DNA of 42,380 nucleotides from Stieleria sedimenti (GCF_025060895.1 NZ_JANZKV010000148.1:12039-54418), one strand, 5' to 3'. Positions 32,869-42,170 are shown, numbered from the stretch's first letter. Made by a program: numbers and translations. Notes: generated by a model from the letters alone, not told the origin.

Positions 32869-33638
32869 GGCGCATTCGCCTCGACGATGACGTCGGCCAA
32901 GCTGCTTCGCAATGGGTCATCGTCGGGACCGCAAAATCCCCAGTGAAGGTGTTTCCGCCAGCCCTCGGCGTACTCAAATTTGCCGCTCATCTGTCCCGTT
33001 TCGGCGTTGATGTCCCGCATCGTCTGCAGGTAGCTGTCCATCCCCTGACTTTCATCCAACCATTCCTTCTGGCTGGCATGACAGCCGAGCAGCTCGACTT
33101 TCTTGTCGATCAAATCGGAATGGTCGACGAAAAAATGGGGCGTCACGAGCTCGCCCAGCGGAGTCCGATTGCCGACCGGCTGGCAGTGATACACCGTGAC
33201 CGGTTCATAGAACGGCGGGACCGGCGGATCGCTGACCAGATTGGGCATGCCATGCGAAAACGCGGCGCTGACGGCCAGACGACAGGCGATCTCGTGATCT
33301 TCCATGTAGTCCGAAGGCGAATGGGTCAGCACCACCGACGGTTTGGCCGTCCGAACGATCGCGGTGACCTTGGCCAGATTCTCGAAGCTGTAGGTCGCGG
33401 CCATGTCGGGATAGATCGGATCGTAAAACGTCGCCCCCATCATTTGACACGCGTTCTTGGCTTCGGCCAAACGCGTCCGCGCGCACTCTTCGCGGTCCAT
33501 CGTCGTGCTGCCACGCGAACCGTCACACAGGTTGACGTAGTGCAACTCCCAACCGCGCCGCGCGAGCTGTAACATCGTGCCGACCATCAGATACTCAATG
33601 TCGTCTGGGTGAGCGGCAATGGCAAGAACCGAAGGCAT
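32865..33638 (-). CDS. PIG-L family deacetylase
   Basis: The product has 257 residues. ATG 33638 has an excellent AAGGAG site 8 bases upstream. The zinc-binding triad of the family is visible: AHPDD with His10 and Asp13, and DYMEDHEIAC with His115. VNLCDGSRGS and RLAEAKNACQMMG are the usual following motifs. PIG-L enzymes remove acetyl groups from GlcNAc-linked substrates (GlcNAc-PI, bacillithiol and mycothiol precursors, chitobiose). The substrate here is unknown. Gene overlap with the phosphodiesterase suggests consecutive or paired use. Confidence 0.92.
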   Translation of the reverse strand: MPSVLAIAAHPDDIEYLMVGTMLQLARRGWELHYVNLCDGSRGSTTMDREECARTRLAEAKNACQMMGATFYDPIYPDMAATYSFENLAKVTAIVRTAKPSVVLTHSPSDYMEDHEIACRLAVSAAFSHGMPNLVSDPPVPPFYEPVTVYHCQPVGNRTPLGELVTPHFFVDHSDLIDKKVELLGCHASQKEWLDESQGMDSYLQTMRDINAETGQMSGKFEYAEGWRKHLHWGFCGPDDDPLRSSLADVIVEANAP

Positions 33639-33718
33639 CAAAATCTCCTTTCATTCATCGCCGGATGCGAGAACCAACCACGGCCCTGCTTCCGGACAAT
33701 CACTAGTTTTCATCGCTG

Positions 33719-34096
33719 TCAGTCAGCACTGTTAAAGAGCGAGCCGAGGGATCGATCAAATTGCCCGCGTGTCACGACCACGGGAATCCCCGCCTGCTTG
33801 GCCTTGTCCAATCGGGCGACTTGAACGTGCGGTCCATACGCCATCACTTTCGCGTCGGGACAAACCTGACGACACCGCTCCATCAATCCCTCGACGACAC
33901 CACTGCGCGTCGACAGGTCGACAATCACGCAGCGGATGTCACCGCGGTCGGGCAGTGACGCGGCGAGTTGAAACTCCAGCCCCTCAGCCTCGGCCGCAGC
34001 GCGAACCCGCGAGGCAAACATCAGATCACCCGATAAAAAGACGACGGCGGGTGCGCCGTCAATATCGCTCGTTTGGTTCACAGGCGTCTGGCTCAC
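33719..34096 (-). CDS. Stand-alone degenerate receiver-like (pseudo-receiver) protein
   Basis: The product has 125 residues. The GTG start at 34096 overlaps the epimerase stop (GTGA). The length and alternating strand/helix pattern fit a CheY-like receiver: VVFLSGDLMFASRVRAAAEA, CVIVDLSTRSG, AKVMAYGPHV and GIPVVVTRGQF. Asp60 sits where the phospho-acceptor would be. The acidic pair of strand 1 is reduced to SGD, the Thr/Ser after strand 4 is Ala-Tyr, and the conserved Lys of strand 5 is Arg. It is probably not phosphorylated normally. It may act as a protein-interaction or regulatory subunit of the cluster. Confidence 0.65.
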   Translation of the reverse strand: MSQTPVNQTSDIDGAPAVVFLSGDLMFASRVRAAAEAEGLEFQLAASLPDRGDIRCVIVDLSTRSGVVEGLMERCRQVCPDAKVMAYGPHVQVARLDKAKQAGIPVVVTRGQFDRSLGSLFNSAD

Positions 34097-34938
34097 TGAC
34101 GTTTCGCCAATTCCGATTTCATGAACGCCAGACCCTCGGTGGCCAGTGTCATCTCGTCGGTAAACATTTTGCGCCAGATCTTTGTGGCCGCCGCGATTTC
34201 GGGCAGCGCCAATCCGAACGCTTCGATCACCAGCCAGCCGTTGTAGCCGCTCTTGGCGATCGCATCAAAGTTATCCTTCCAATTGATTCCACCCTTTCCG
34301 GGTGTGCTGCGATCGTTCTCGCTGATGTGAATGTGAAACAGTTTGTCGCCGCCGGCCAGGACCGCATCGGTCACACTTTTTTCTTCGATGTTGCTGTGGA
34401 AGGTGTCGTACATCATGCCACAGGCCGGATGATCGACCTCGCGCACAAATCGCGCCGAATCGGCATGGCAGTTGAGCAGGTAACATTCGAACCGGTTCAA
34501 CGCTTCGACGCCCAACCGCACACCGACTTGACCGGCATGTTCGGCGACCTGCCGCATGCTCTCGACGCCCCATTTCCATTCGTCGTCGGTCGGGCCGGCG
34601 CCGCTGAACACCCCGATCGCCGAATGGTAGGGACCGACGAGCGTTTCGACGCCCGCCGCGGCACACAGATCCAACGTCCGTTTCGTCAAATCGATTCCTT
34701 TCTGACGCACTGCGGGGTCGGCAGAAATCGGATTGTCTTCCTCGCCGCGAATCGTCACGCCGGTGCGGCCAAGCCCCAATGAATCCAGCTCCGCGCCGAT
34801 CGCTGCGTAATCCAAATCCAAATTAAAAATCGGCAATTCCACGCCGTCGAAACCGGCTGACTTGAGTTTTTCGCAAACCGGATACATTGCTTCGGTGACT
34901 TCGCCGCTCCACAGCAGCAGATTCATGCCGTACTTCAT
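34093..34938 (-). CDS. Ketose 3-epimerase-like sugar isomerase (xylose isomerase-like TIM barrel)
   Basis: The product has 281 residues from ATG 34938 (AGGATGA upstream). The metal ligands of the D-tagatose/D-psicose 3-epimerase family are readable as Glu145 (VEALNRFE), Asp178 (MMYDTFHSNIEE), His204 (HIHISENDRSTPGKG) and Glu239 (VIEAFG). Their mutual spacing matches, as I recall it, that of the Pseudomonas cichorii enzyme, with a constant offset of seven. Glu151 in NRFE corresponds to the substrate-contacting Glu. It should interconvert a ketose and its C3 epimer in the cytoplasm; the natural sugar is unknown. It begins 12 bp after the AcpH-like stop and overlaps the pseudo-receiver. Confidence 0.9.
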   Translation of the reverse strand: MKYGMNLLLWSGEVTEAMYPVCEKLKSAGFDGVELPIFNLDLDYAAIGAELDSLGLGRTGVTIRGEEDNPISADPAVRQKGIDLTKRTLDLCAAAGVETLVGPYHSAIGVFSGAGPTDDEWKWGVESMRQVAEHAGQVGVRLGVEALNRFECYLLNCHADSARFVREVDHPACGMMYDTFHSNIEEKSVTDAVLAGGDKLFHIHISENDRSTPGKGGINWKDNFDAIAKSGYNGWLVIEAFGLALPEIAAATKIWRKMFTDEMTLATEGLAFMKSELAKRQ

Positions 34939-34950
34939 TGATCGTTCATC

Positions 34951-35628
34951 CTAGGGAATGGGTGGAAATAGAGTCGATCCGTCGGGCGGAGTCAGGAATC
35001 GAACACGCCGGAATTCTACCAACTCGCTGGCTTCTTGGAGCCAGGGCAAAACCGAATCCGGCAATTCGGCCAAACCGACACGCCGCATCACCTGATTGAG
35101 CCGCATCAATAGCCGGCGGTGGTCCACGTAGTCGTACAAAAACCGGGCTTCGGCGTAGCGACGGATCGCGCCGACCAATCGGTCGGTCGGTTTCCCGGTG
35201 ATCTGATTGACGCACCGCTGAATCAATTCCGGCGACATGTCATCGACCAGTTGATAATATCGCTCGATCAGCTCGGGTCGATCGCGGATCCAAAACGCAT
35301 CCAACAAGATCTCGATCAGAATGTGACCGACGAACATCGGGCGAAATCCGCGATCACCGGGCAATAAATCTCGCAGCCCCACGGCCAATTGCAAATTGGA
35401 CTCGACGAACACCGTCGTGTTGTGAAACCAGCGATCGTCACGTATGTGATGCAGAATCCCGGTCGCGACGTCCCGCACCGCATCGTCGTCCGAATCGAGC
35501 GCCGCCGTCGCCATCCGCTCTCGGGCGCGAATCTTGCGGTCCACCACGCTCAAAAAATCCGGCACACCGGTACAGACCGCGACCAGCGGGTGATCCAGAT
35601 ACGGTATCGCGTGGGAGAGAAAATTCAT
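34951..35628 (-). CDS. AcpH-like (acyl carrier protein phosphodiesterase-related) protein
   Basis: The product has 225 residues from ATG 35628. The N-terminus MNFLSHAIPYL recalls the MNFLAH start of AcpH, and GILHHIRDDRWFHNT resembles its His/Asp motif. MFVGHILIEILLDAFWI gives a further buried His-Asp pattern, as in HD-like hydrolases. Overall similarity to AcpH is modest, so a phosphodiesterase activity on phosphopantetheine is possible but unproven. No signal peptide. It is the first gene of the tightly packed run to 31918. Confidence 0.6.
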   Translation of the reverse strand: MNFLSHAIPYLDHPLVAVCTGVPDFLSVVDRKIRARERMATAALDSDDDAVRDVATGILHHIRDDRWFHNTTVFVESNLQLAVGLRDLLPGDRGFRPMFVGHILIEILLDAFWIRDRPELIERYYQLVDDMSPELIQRCVNQITGKPTDRLVGAIRRYAEARFLYDYVDHRRLLMRLNQVMRRVGLAELPDSVLPWLQEASELVEFRRVRFLTPPDGSTLFPPIP

Positions 35629-35740
35629 GCGGGGCAGGAATTCATGCGGGACAGGGCGGGGCAGGAACCACTCGGGGCAACGACCCTCGGGGGCTGAGCC
35701 GCAGCGTCACCAAGCAGACAACCTTTGCCCGCTCGGCATT

Positions 35741-35891
35741 AGTGATGCGTCAACTTTCAAACTTAGGGTGCCGCGGAAAAGGGGTCAGGTACCAAAAATG
35801 CGAAGCACCCTTCGGGCCATTTGGTTTTTGGTACCCGCCCCCTTTTCCGCTCGACAAACGCAACCCGAACATTGAACGCTGACGCACCACT
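35741..35891. repeat. ~150-bp near-complete inverted repeat (MITE/REP-like)
   Basis: The inner arms are GCGGAAAAGGGGTCAGGTAC plus CAAAAATG (35773-35800) and CATTTGGTTTTTGGTACCCG continuing to CCGC (35818-35850). Outer arms continue the symmetry: AGTGATGCGTCAACTTTCAA at the left against the reverse complement of TTGAACGCTGACGCACCACT at the right. The right end coincides with the TAG stop of the GNAT-like gene, so the element abuts that gene. Confidence 0.85.
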
Positions 35892-36372
35892 AGGCAAGAT
35901 ACCGCTCGACCCCCGCCTGCGGATACCCGTCGTAGAACCGGCGGATCCAGTGCCGCCCCGACCAGTGCTGCAGATGTCGCTCCCATCCCATGCGTTCCAA
36001 GAATCGGTCCGAGATCGAACCGTTGGAGACGTGGGCGACGATCGCCGAAGCGCCCCGCAACCGTGCGATTTCGTGCAACACGTGGCAGGCGCCGACGAAT
36101 GACCGGTAGCCGGCACGGCGGCCACTGCGAACATAATCCAGCGTCAAGAACGACGGCATCCCCAACGGCTGGTGATAATCCAACCAACACAGATCGTCGT
36201 CGGGTCGCCCGTAACGACTCTGCCACCAGACCTGCGCCATCGAAACGCTGCCGCAGATCCAGCGTCGCTCGATCCGCACCAGCTTGCCCGCTTGCATCAC
36301 GATGCGTCCACACCGCCAGCGGCGGATCAAATCCGGTCGTTGTTGGGGGTTCGTGATCGAGCGGGCGAACAT
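35890..36372 (-). CDS. GNAT-fold acetyltransferase-like protein
   Basis: The product has 160 residues from ATG 36372. The middle and C-terminal parts suggest a GNAT fold: FLTLDYVRSGRRAGYRSFVG, ACHVLHEIARLRGASAIVAH and SDRFLERMGWERH, the last resembling the family's terminal motif B. The acetyl-CoA loop is not of the standard Q/RxxGxG/A form. It is rich in Arg and Trp. It may be a diverged GNAT member with unknown substrate. A long inverted repeat separates it from the AcpH-like gene. Confidence 0.6.
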   Translation of the reverse strand: MFARSITNPQQRPDLIRRWRCGRIVMQAGKLVRIERRWICGSVSMAQVWWQSRYGRPDDDLCWLDYHQPLGMPSFLTLDYVRSGRRAGYRSFVGACHVLHEIARLRGASAIVAHVSNGSISDRFLERMGWERHLQHWSGRHWIRRFYDGYPQAGVERYLA

Positions 36373-36540
36373 CGTCGGCGGCGGCGGCGAGAGGGAAAGC
36401 GTGGCGTGCTGAACTCTAGCTCGCCGCTACTGCCGTGCTCGCGTTTTCTCCGCGCTCGTTTGGCACACCTGCCGAGGCAGCCGCGCGGACACAGGCATGC
36501 TCGCGGCGAATGTCAAACGATGCTCAGCCGACGGCCCCCC

Positions 36541-39500
36541 TCACGAGAAACCCAGCGTTTTCAAAAACCGTTGACCGAAGCGGCCATAGTCTTGGCCGTC
36601 AACATCACCATCGCCGTCAAAATCGAGTGATTCATCAAACGCCGACGCGCCCATCGGCTGCAAGAACGTCAGCCCGAACCGGCCGTAGTCCTGGCCGTCG
36701 ACATCGCGGTCGCCATCGGTATCACCATAGTGCCGGAAGAATCGATCCGCCTGGACAGCTCCGTGGTCGTAGTCCCCCGCCATCACGGCTCCGCTGACCG
36801 GCGACGAGATCTGGGCGGCGAGCAAGGTCAGTTGATAATTGCCGTCGGCCAATGAGTTGCGTAGCCCCGTCGTTCCGCCGGGGTCTCGATCGACCACCGA
36901 CGGCCCACTGCCGAACGTGATTTCGACAAACGTCTGCCCCGATTCGAAACGGCTGGCGACGATCAACGACGTCAGCTGCGTTTGAGTGTCACGATGGATC
37001 AGCTGAACCGCCGAGGCCGGCACATCGACGTTGCCGTCAAACACCACCGTCACCTGATCAAGCGTCGAACGCTGCGACTCCTCAACCGGCGCACCGGAAT
37101 CACCGCCGACCATCAAGTCGACCACCGACGGCGAGATTTCCTCGAGCACAAACAATTCGCGTCCGAAGGGACCGTTCTCGGCGGTGAAATACAACTTGCC
37201 GCCGATCTGGACGATCTCTCGCGGATGGCTGCCAAAGAACTCCGGCGGATACAGATCTTCCACCAACAAGGTGAGGGCGTCGCTGCCATCGGTCGCCCAC
37301 AGCTCGCGGTCGTTGTTGGTGGTACCGGCTGCACTGAACAGCAATCGCTTGCCGGTGTCGTACAGCGGCACCGGCCCGCTGCCGCCGCCGGATTGAATGT
37401 CCGACACCAACGTCGCGTTGCCGGCCACTCCGCTGGTCTTCCACAACTCTTCGCCAACGGTTCCATCATCGGCGGCAAAGTAAACCTCCCCGAGTGCAGG
37501 AAAGAAACCGCCGGCGTTGCTCGATCCGCCGCCCGAATGGATGTTGGCGATCTGGCTGGTGCCATCGCCGGTGCCGTCGGAGCGGAAGGGTTCCACCCCG
37601 TCTGAGCCGTTGTTGGCGGAGAAGTAAAGCGTCCCGTTGACGTCGGTCAAGTCAACCGGATCCGAGCTGTTGCCTCCGCTGCGAATGTCCGAAACGAGAT
37701 GGGTGTTCCCCAAGCTATCCCTTCGCCACAACTCGCGCCCGTTGATTCCGTTGTCTGCGGTGAAGAACAACTCGGTCCCCACCACCGTCAACTCCTCGGG
37801 TGATGAATCAAACGTTCGATTGAGATCATTCGGGTCCACGACGGCATTGATGTCTCGGACCAAACTGACCGACGTCCCATCGGTCCTGAACAACTCGCGG
37901 CCGATATCCTTGCGATCGACGCCGTCGGTCACCGTCTCCGCGGAGGTATCGGCAGAGAAGTAAAGAAAACTCTCCAGCGCCGTCAGTTCCATCGGATTGC
38001 TTCCCACCGAACCCGGGATCAAGTCCCAGACCCTCTCGGCCGGACCGCCGCCATCACTTTTCCACAACTCGTTCCCGCTGACGCCGTCGTCGGCCACGAA
38101 GTAAATCAGCCCGTTGGAAATCACAAACATCGTCCCGTCTTCATCCAGTGGGACGGGACGTCGATCGGACAACTGTCGCGTCGGACCGTTCGGGTCGGTC
38201 AGGTAAACGCCTCCTTCGGTGCCGAGCGAGTTGTTGTAGAAAACGACTTGTTCGGTCAGGGCGCTGTACACCGTCAGGGTCGAGATCCGGTCGGTGCTTG
38301 ACGGAGAAATATCTTCGAACAATTCAACCGTTCCGGCCACGGTATCCGCTTTCCAAATCGCTTCGCCGTTGAGCCCATCATCGGCGACGAAATAGATGTC
38401 CGTACCGAATGGAACCAGATCTCTGACGTCGGCGTCAGCGGTCGATGGATTCAGATTGACCAGCATTTCGGTATTCAACGGATCGCCATCGGTGATCCAC
38501 AATTCACGGTCGCGTGCCAAATCAGTCGTCGTAAACAGCAAGTTGCCGTTGAGTTCACCGAACAACCTCGGTGCACCATCCAACGGAGCACCATACAGGT
38601 CATTGCCCGGCAACGAGTCGATGACTTGCACCGTTCCTTCTTCGGTTCCATCGGACAACCAAAGCTCCAAACCGTCGACGAGGACGTCATCGGCGGCGAA
38701 GAATAACTTGTCGCCGACCTGGGTCAATTGAAACGGATTGGAACTGCCCCTCGGAACAATGTCTTTGACGATCTTGGTACCACCGGTCGTCCCATCGGTC
38801 TTGTGTAGTTCACGCCCCGCATCTACCAACTGGGTCGTGCCGACACTCAAATCAGCCGACAACGTCGCACCGACGACAAACGCTTCGGTGGACTCATCCG
38901 GGAAACCCGGGAACGTCGAATTGCCGAAAGACAATCGAACCGTTGCGGTGGTCACCGTCGCACCGCCGGGATTGGTCAGATTGACATTGTTGGCATCTCG
39001 ACCGAGGTACCAATTATCCAGCTCGGGGCCTGACACGGTCGTGGAGCTTGCCGGGGTCGTGCTGCCGTTGAGAAACAACTCGAACAACAATCCTTCTTCA
39101 CTTCCCGACGTCGCATCGGCCAATCCGTTCCCCGACGCGAATCCGGAAAAACGGAGATTCGTCAAACCGGCGGAATCCGCAATCGTCCATTCCCACGCGT
39201 TGACCGCCAGCTCACCATTGTTGTCGATGTCTTCGACGTACAAATCGCCGACTTCGATCGATTGCAGCCCGACGCCCGAGTCACCGATGCGGGCGCTCGA
39301 CGAGACCCAACCCAGATTGTCGTTGGATCCGCCCTGTGCGGTGCTGTTGAACTGGATCGATGCGTTGAACCCTGACAACGTCCCACCGTAAGCCGTCGCC
39401 GTCTCGGCGACGATCCCCGCATAGTTGCCATTGACCACGCGAGAATTGTCTGCCGTCATCGTCGGCGAACTCACCGAGATCGTCGTTGCGGGTACCGCCC

Positions 39501-40677
39501 CGTTGGCGACGAAGAACAACGTGTCGCCGACCACTTGAAACTCGAACGGAGTGGATGAACCGAGACCGAGCGTCGTGTCGGCGACCAACGTGATCGTGGC
39601 GCCGTCGGATTTGTACAAGTTGCGTCCGCTGGTTCCATCGCTGGCCGAGAAAAACAACTCCGCCCCGAACGGAGTCAGCTCTTCGGGGTATGACGAACCG
39701 TTCGGGTTCAAATCCGACACCCGCACCGTGCCGGCTTCGGTTCCATCGCTTCTGTAGAGCTCCACCCCATCGGTGAAGTCTTCGGCGGCAAAGAACAACA
39801 GCCCGTTGTGGCTGGTCAAGTACGTAGGATTGGAACTGACCGTGGGATCATCGTCGGCGGTGCCGGGATCCGTGCCTGGATCAATCCCCAGATCCTTCAC
39901 CATCACCGTCCCTGCTGCGGTCCCGTCACTCTTCCAAAGCTCGCGGTTGTAGTATCCATTGTCGTAACTGGTGAAAAACAAGGTGCCATTGACGTCGGTC
40001 AGCTCTTGCGGACGATCGATCACCTGTTGGTCGGGATTGATGTCTTTGACCAACGCGGTGCCTCCCGACGTGCCGTCGTGCGCCCAAAGCTCATATCCGG
40101 TCGCCGGTTGGCCTCCAAACTCCGGTTGGTACGCCGTGAAAAACAGCTTCGATCCCGACGCGGTCAGGTCGGTCAAGTAATACACGCCCACCGCATCGGC
40201 ATCAAAGACCTTGACCGTCCCCGCTTCGGTTCCGTCGCTTTTCCACAAATCGGTTTCGCCGCCCTCATCCAATGCGGTGAAAAACAATTTGTTTCCGAGC
40301 ACGGTCAATTCCGCCGGCGATGACGTGTCAGGTCCCGGCAACAGGTCTTTCACCATCGCCGTTCCGTCGACCGTCCCGTCGGTTTTCCAAAGCTCGGTTC
40401 CATGCACGCCGTCATCGGCGACGAAGAACGATTCATCGCCGAACGAAACCAGCTCATCGATCCCCGAGGACACGCCGAGCATGTTGATGTCTTGGAACAG
40501 GTCAATCGCGAACGTCAGCAGACGACGGCTCTCCAGCGATTCGATCGCCGACCCCAATCGCCGACGACGCGTACGACGAACACGCGTTCGATGCCGTTTT
40601 GCATCGCTTGGTCCAGACAATCGTGTCCGCAAAGGGAACCGCGACACGGCCGATCGTCGCGATCGCAATCCGTCCAT
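36541..40677 (-). CDS. Giant extracellular ELWxxDGT-repeat protein with dockerin-like C-terminus
   Basis: The product has 1378 residues. ATG 40677 has GAGAAG upstream. The N-terminus is strongly basic (RRTRRRR) and leads to IESLESRRLLTFA, the LExRxLL-type motif common on planctomycete surface proteins. About 17 units of the form LFFxAxDGxxGxELWxxDGT follow, e.g. ELWKTDGTVDGT and DLWKSDGTEAGT, likely a beta-propeller or solenoid. Residues ~390-614 are a different, Ser/Thr/Gly-rich beta domain that breaks one unit. After a ~110-residue Ig-like part (QVTVVFDGNVDVPASAV) come two Ca-binding-type loops, DTDGDRDVDGQDYGRF and DFDGDGDVDGQDYGRF, as in type I dockerins. Probably secreted and calcium-stabilised. 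Confidence 0.92.
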   Translation of the reverse strand: MDGLRSRRSAVSRFPLRTRLSGPSDAKRHRTRVRRTRRRRLGSAIESLESRRLLTFAIDLFQDINMLGVSSGIDELVSFGDESFFVADDGVHGTELWKTDGTVDGTAMVKDLLPGPDTSSPAELTVLGNKLFFTALDEGGETDLWKSDGTEAGTVKVFDADAVGVYYLTDLTASGSKLFFTAYQPEFGGQPATGYELWAHDGTSGGTALVKDINPDQQVIDRPQELTDVNGTLFFTSYDNGYYNRELWKSDGTAAGTVMVKDLGIDPGTDPGTADDDPTVSSNPTYLTSHNGLLFFAAEDFTDGVELYRSDGTEAGTVRVSDLNPNGSSYPEELTPFGAELFFSASDGTSGRNLYKSDGATITLVADTTLGLGSSTPFEFQVVGDTLFFVANGAVPATTISVSSPTMTADNSRVVNGNYAGIVAETATAYGGTLSGFNASIQFNSTAQGGSNDNLGWVSSSARIGDSGVGLQSIEVGDLYVEDIDNNGELAVNAWEWTIADSAGLTNLRFSGFASGNGLADATSGSEEGLLFELFLNGSTTPASSTTVSGPELDNWYLGRDANNVNLTNPGGATVTTATVRLSFGNSTFPGFPDESTEAFVVGATLSADLSVGTTQLVDAGRELHKTDGTTGGTKIVKDIVPRGSSNPFQLTQVGDKLFFAADDVLVDGLELWLSDGTEEGTVQVIDSLPGNDLYGAPLDGAPRLFGELNGNLLFTTTDLARDRELWITDGDPLNTEMLVNLNPSTADADVRDLVPFGTDIYFVADDGLNGEAIWKADTVAGTVELFEDISPSSTDRISTLTVYSALTEQVVFYNNSLGTEGGVYLTDPNGPTRQLSDRRPVPLDEDGTMFVISNGLIYFVADDGVSGNELWKSDGGGPAERVWDLIPGSVGSNPMELTALESFLYFSADTSAETVTDGVDRKDIGRELFRTDGTSVSLVRDINAVVDPNDLNRTFDSSPEELTVVGTELFFTADNGINGRELWRRDSLGNTHLVSDIRSGGNSSDPVDLTDVNGTLYFSANNGSDGVEPFRSDGTGDGTSQIANIHSGGGSSNAGGFFPALGEVYFAADDGTVGEELWKTSGVAGNATLVSDIQSGGGSGPVPLYDTGKRLLFSAAGTTNNDRELWATDGSDALTLLVEDLYPPEFFGSHPREIVQIGGKLYFTAENGPFGRELFVLEEISPSVVDLMVGGDSGAPVEESQRSTLDQVTVVFDGNVDVPASAVQLIHRDTQTQLTSLIVASRFESGQTFVEITFGSGPSVVDRDPGGTTGLRNSLADGNYQLTLLAAQISSPVSGAVMAGDYDHGAVQADRFFRHYGDTDGDRDVDGQDYGRFGLTFLQPMGASAFDESLDFDGDGDVDGQDYGRFGQRFLKTLGFS

Positions 40678-40897
40678 AGGGGCTTCTCAACAGAGGTTTA
40701 GCGTGACGAGGATGAAGCAAACCGCAGGCGTAAACACCGACGTGCTGCGGCGCCGACCCCAAGCCGGAAACGGCCCCATGGAAGGCGACGTTGAGAGCGG
40801 CCGATGCGGCCCCCAAGGCGACTTGATGCGACTTCACCGAAGAACAAGGGTGGCAGTATAGACAAACCGCGCGTTCAAGGCCGCAAAATCGGACGAT

Positions 40898-42094
40898 TCA
40901 GCAGGTCCGTTTTCTTTGAACGCACTCGCCATTCGCTCCACCGAGGATCGCATCGACCTGTTCGCCGCGCGGGACCACCCAAACGGGCAGTTGCTGATCC
41001 TCTCGTGGATAGGGCCCGCACACGACCGTTCGCTTGCTGCCGTGCATCACCTGAACATCAAACAGCTCCTCCACGCCGCTTTCAAACTCCAGAAACGCAA
41101 GACTCTGCCCGGACATCCAGTCGATCACGACAATGCCACAACGCATCGAATCGCGATCCTGACAGATCGGCACGCCTCCGAAAACAGAGGTCTCCCTCGC
41201 ACGACTCATGCCCACAAAGGCGTACCGGCCATGGAAAGCCAACCCGCGTCCATAACCCGGATAGGACGCCACCTCGTCGGCTTGGCCGCGATGTGGATCG
41301 ATCGTGACCAGTTTTCCGCGACCACTGTCAAGCATGAAAACCTTTCCGTCATGCAACCGCGGAGAATGGGGCATACAGAAACCGCCCGCGACCACCTGCC
41401 CACTGGGCACGTCGATCAGCACCCCGCCGTCGGACTTGTTTTCGCGCCAGCCACGCGCCGCATCACTCGTTCCCAACGCGCTGACATACTTGGGCCGCCC
41501 CTCGTCCATCGCCAATCCGTTGAGATGACAACGGTCTTGTGGCGCCAACTCCGTGATGAACGGGGGCTGCCAGCGTGGAACGAAATTAAAATCCTCGTGC
41601 AACGTCGAGAGACAAGAAAACAGAGTGTTCACAATCCACAATTGGCCATCGGCTCCCCACTGCATTTCATGCACATGGATGTTGCCCGTCACAAACGATT
41701 CTCGGGCAAGGTAGGCGCGGTCATAGGTCCCCGCCGGATCGACTTGGCGCGCCAACGATCCGCCATCGCGAAGAAACCAAATCACGTTCGGCCCCCCGAC
41801 CGCGATCGATGACGTCTTCACCCCGACCGCATCGGACGCCTGCCTCGGGGGCGCAATCCCCATCGCCTGTTGAAAATTCGAAAACCCCAAATGAAGCTGA
41901 CCGTCGCAGGCACCGACGCTGACGACTTTGCCCGCCGCATAGGTCGAAATGAGTAACGAGCAACCGAGGTGTTCGAGCAACGGAACGAATTTCGAACTGT
42001 GCCGGTAATTGATCTCGCGCATCGCGGTGGGCCGCTCGGGGCCGCCCGCCGCGGCATCGTCCGAGCCGGCTGCTGGTTGCTGCTGGTTGTCCAT
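40898..42094 (-). CDS. TIGR03032-type conserved protein (DUF4915-like)
   Basis: The product has 398 residues. ATG 42094 is used; the frame stays open to 42376 only because it crosses a repeat, and the true N-terminus begins MDNQQQPAAGSDDAAAGG. The conserved core starts at INYRHSSKFVPLLEHLGCSL, with LLISTYAAGKVVSVG, GNIHVHEMQWGADGQLWIVN, TLFSCLSTL and FVPRWQPPFI. CHLNGLAMDEGRPKYVSALG, then GWRENKSDGGVLID, is the family signature. The pattern suggests a beta-propeller. Some relatives are associated with sulfated or glycosylated surface biology, but no activity is established. Confidence 0.85.
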   Translation of the reverse strand: MDNQQQPAAGSDDAAAGGPERPTAMREINYRHSSKFVPLLEHLGCSLLISTYAAGKVVSVGACDGQLHLGFSNFQQAMGIAPPRQASDAVGVKTSSIAVGGPNVIWFLRDGGSLARQVDPAGTYDRAYLARESFVTGNIHVHEMQWGADGQLWIVNTLFSCLSTLHEDFNFVPRWQPPFITELAPQDRCHLNGLAMDEGRPKYVSALGTSDAARGWRENKSDGGVLIDVPSGQVVAGGFCMPHSPRLHDGKVFMLDSGRGKLVTIDPHRGQADEVASYPGYGRGLAFHGRYAFVGMSRARETSVFGGVPICQDRDSMRCGIVVIDWMSGQSLAFLEFESGVEELFDVQVMHGSKRTVVCGPYPREDQQLPVWVVPRGEQVDAILGGANGECVQRKRTC

Positions 42095-42170
42095 CGACTT
42101 CGTTGGGGTTGAACGGGAGCTTCGATCGGTCCGGCAACGCCCCGAGCCGCGAGGTCGTTTGGGTTTCAAA

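Noticed and set aside
31498-32946. A 482-codon plus-strand open frame across the GDPD gene
   Set aside because: It is antisense to a well-supported GDPD gene and has no domain or ribosome site.
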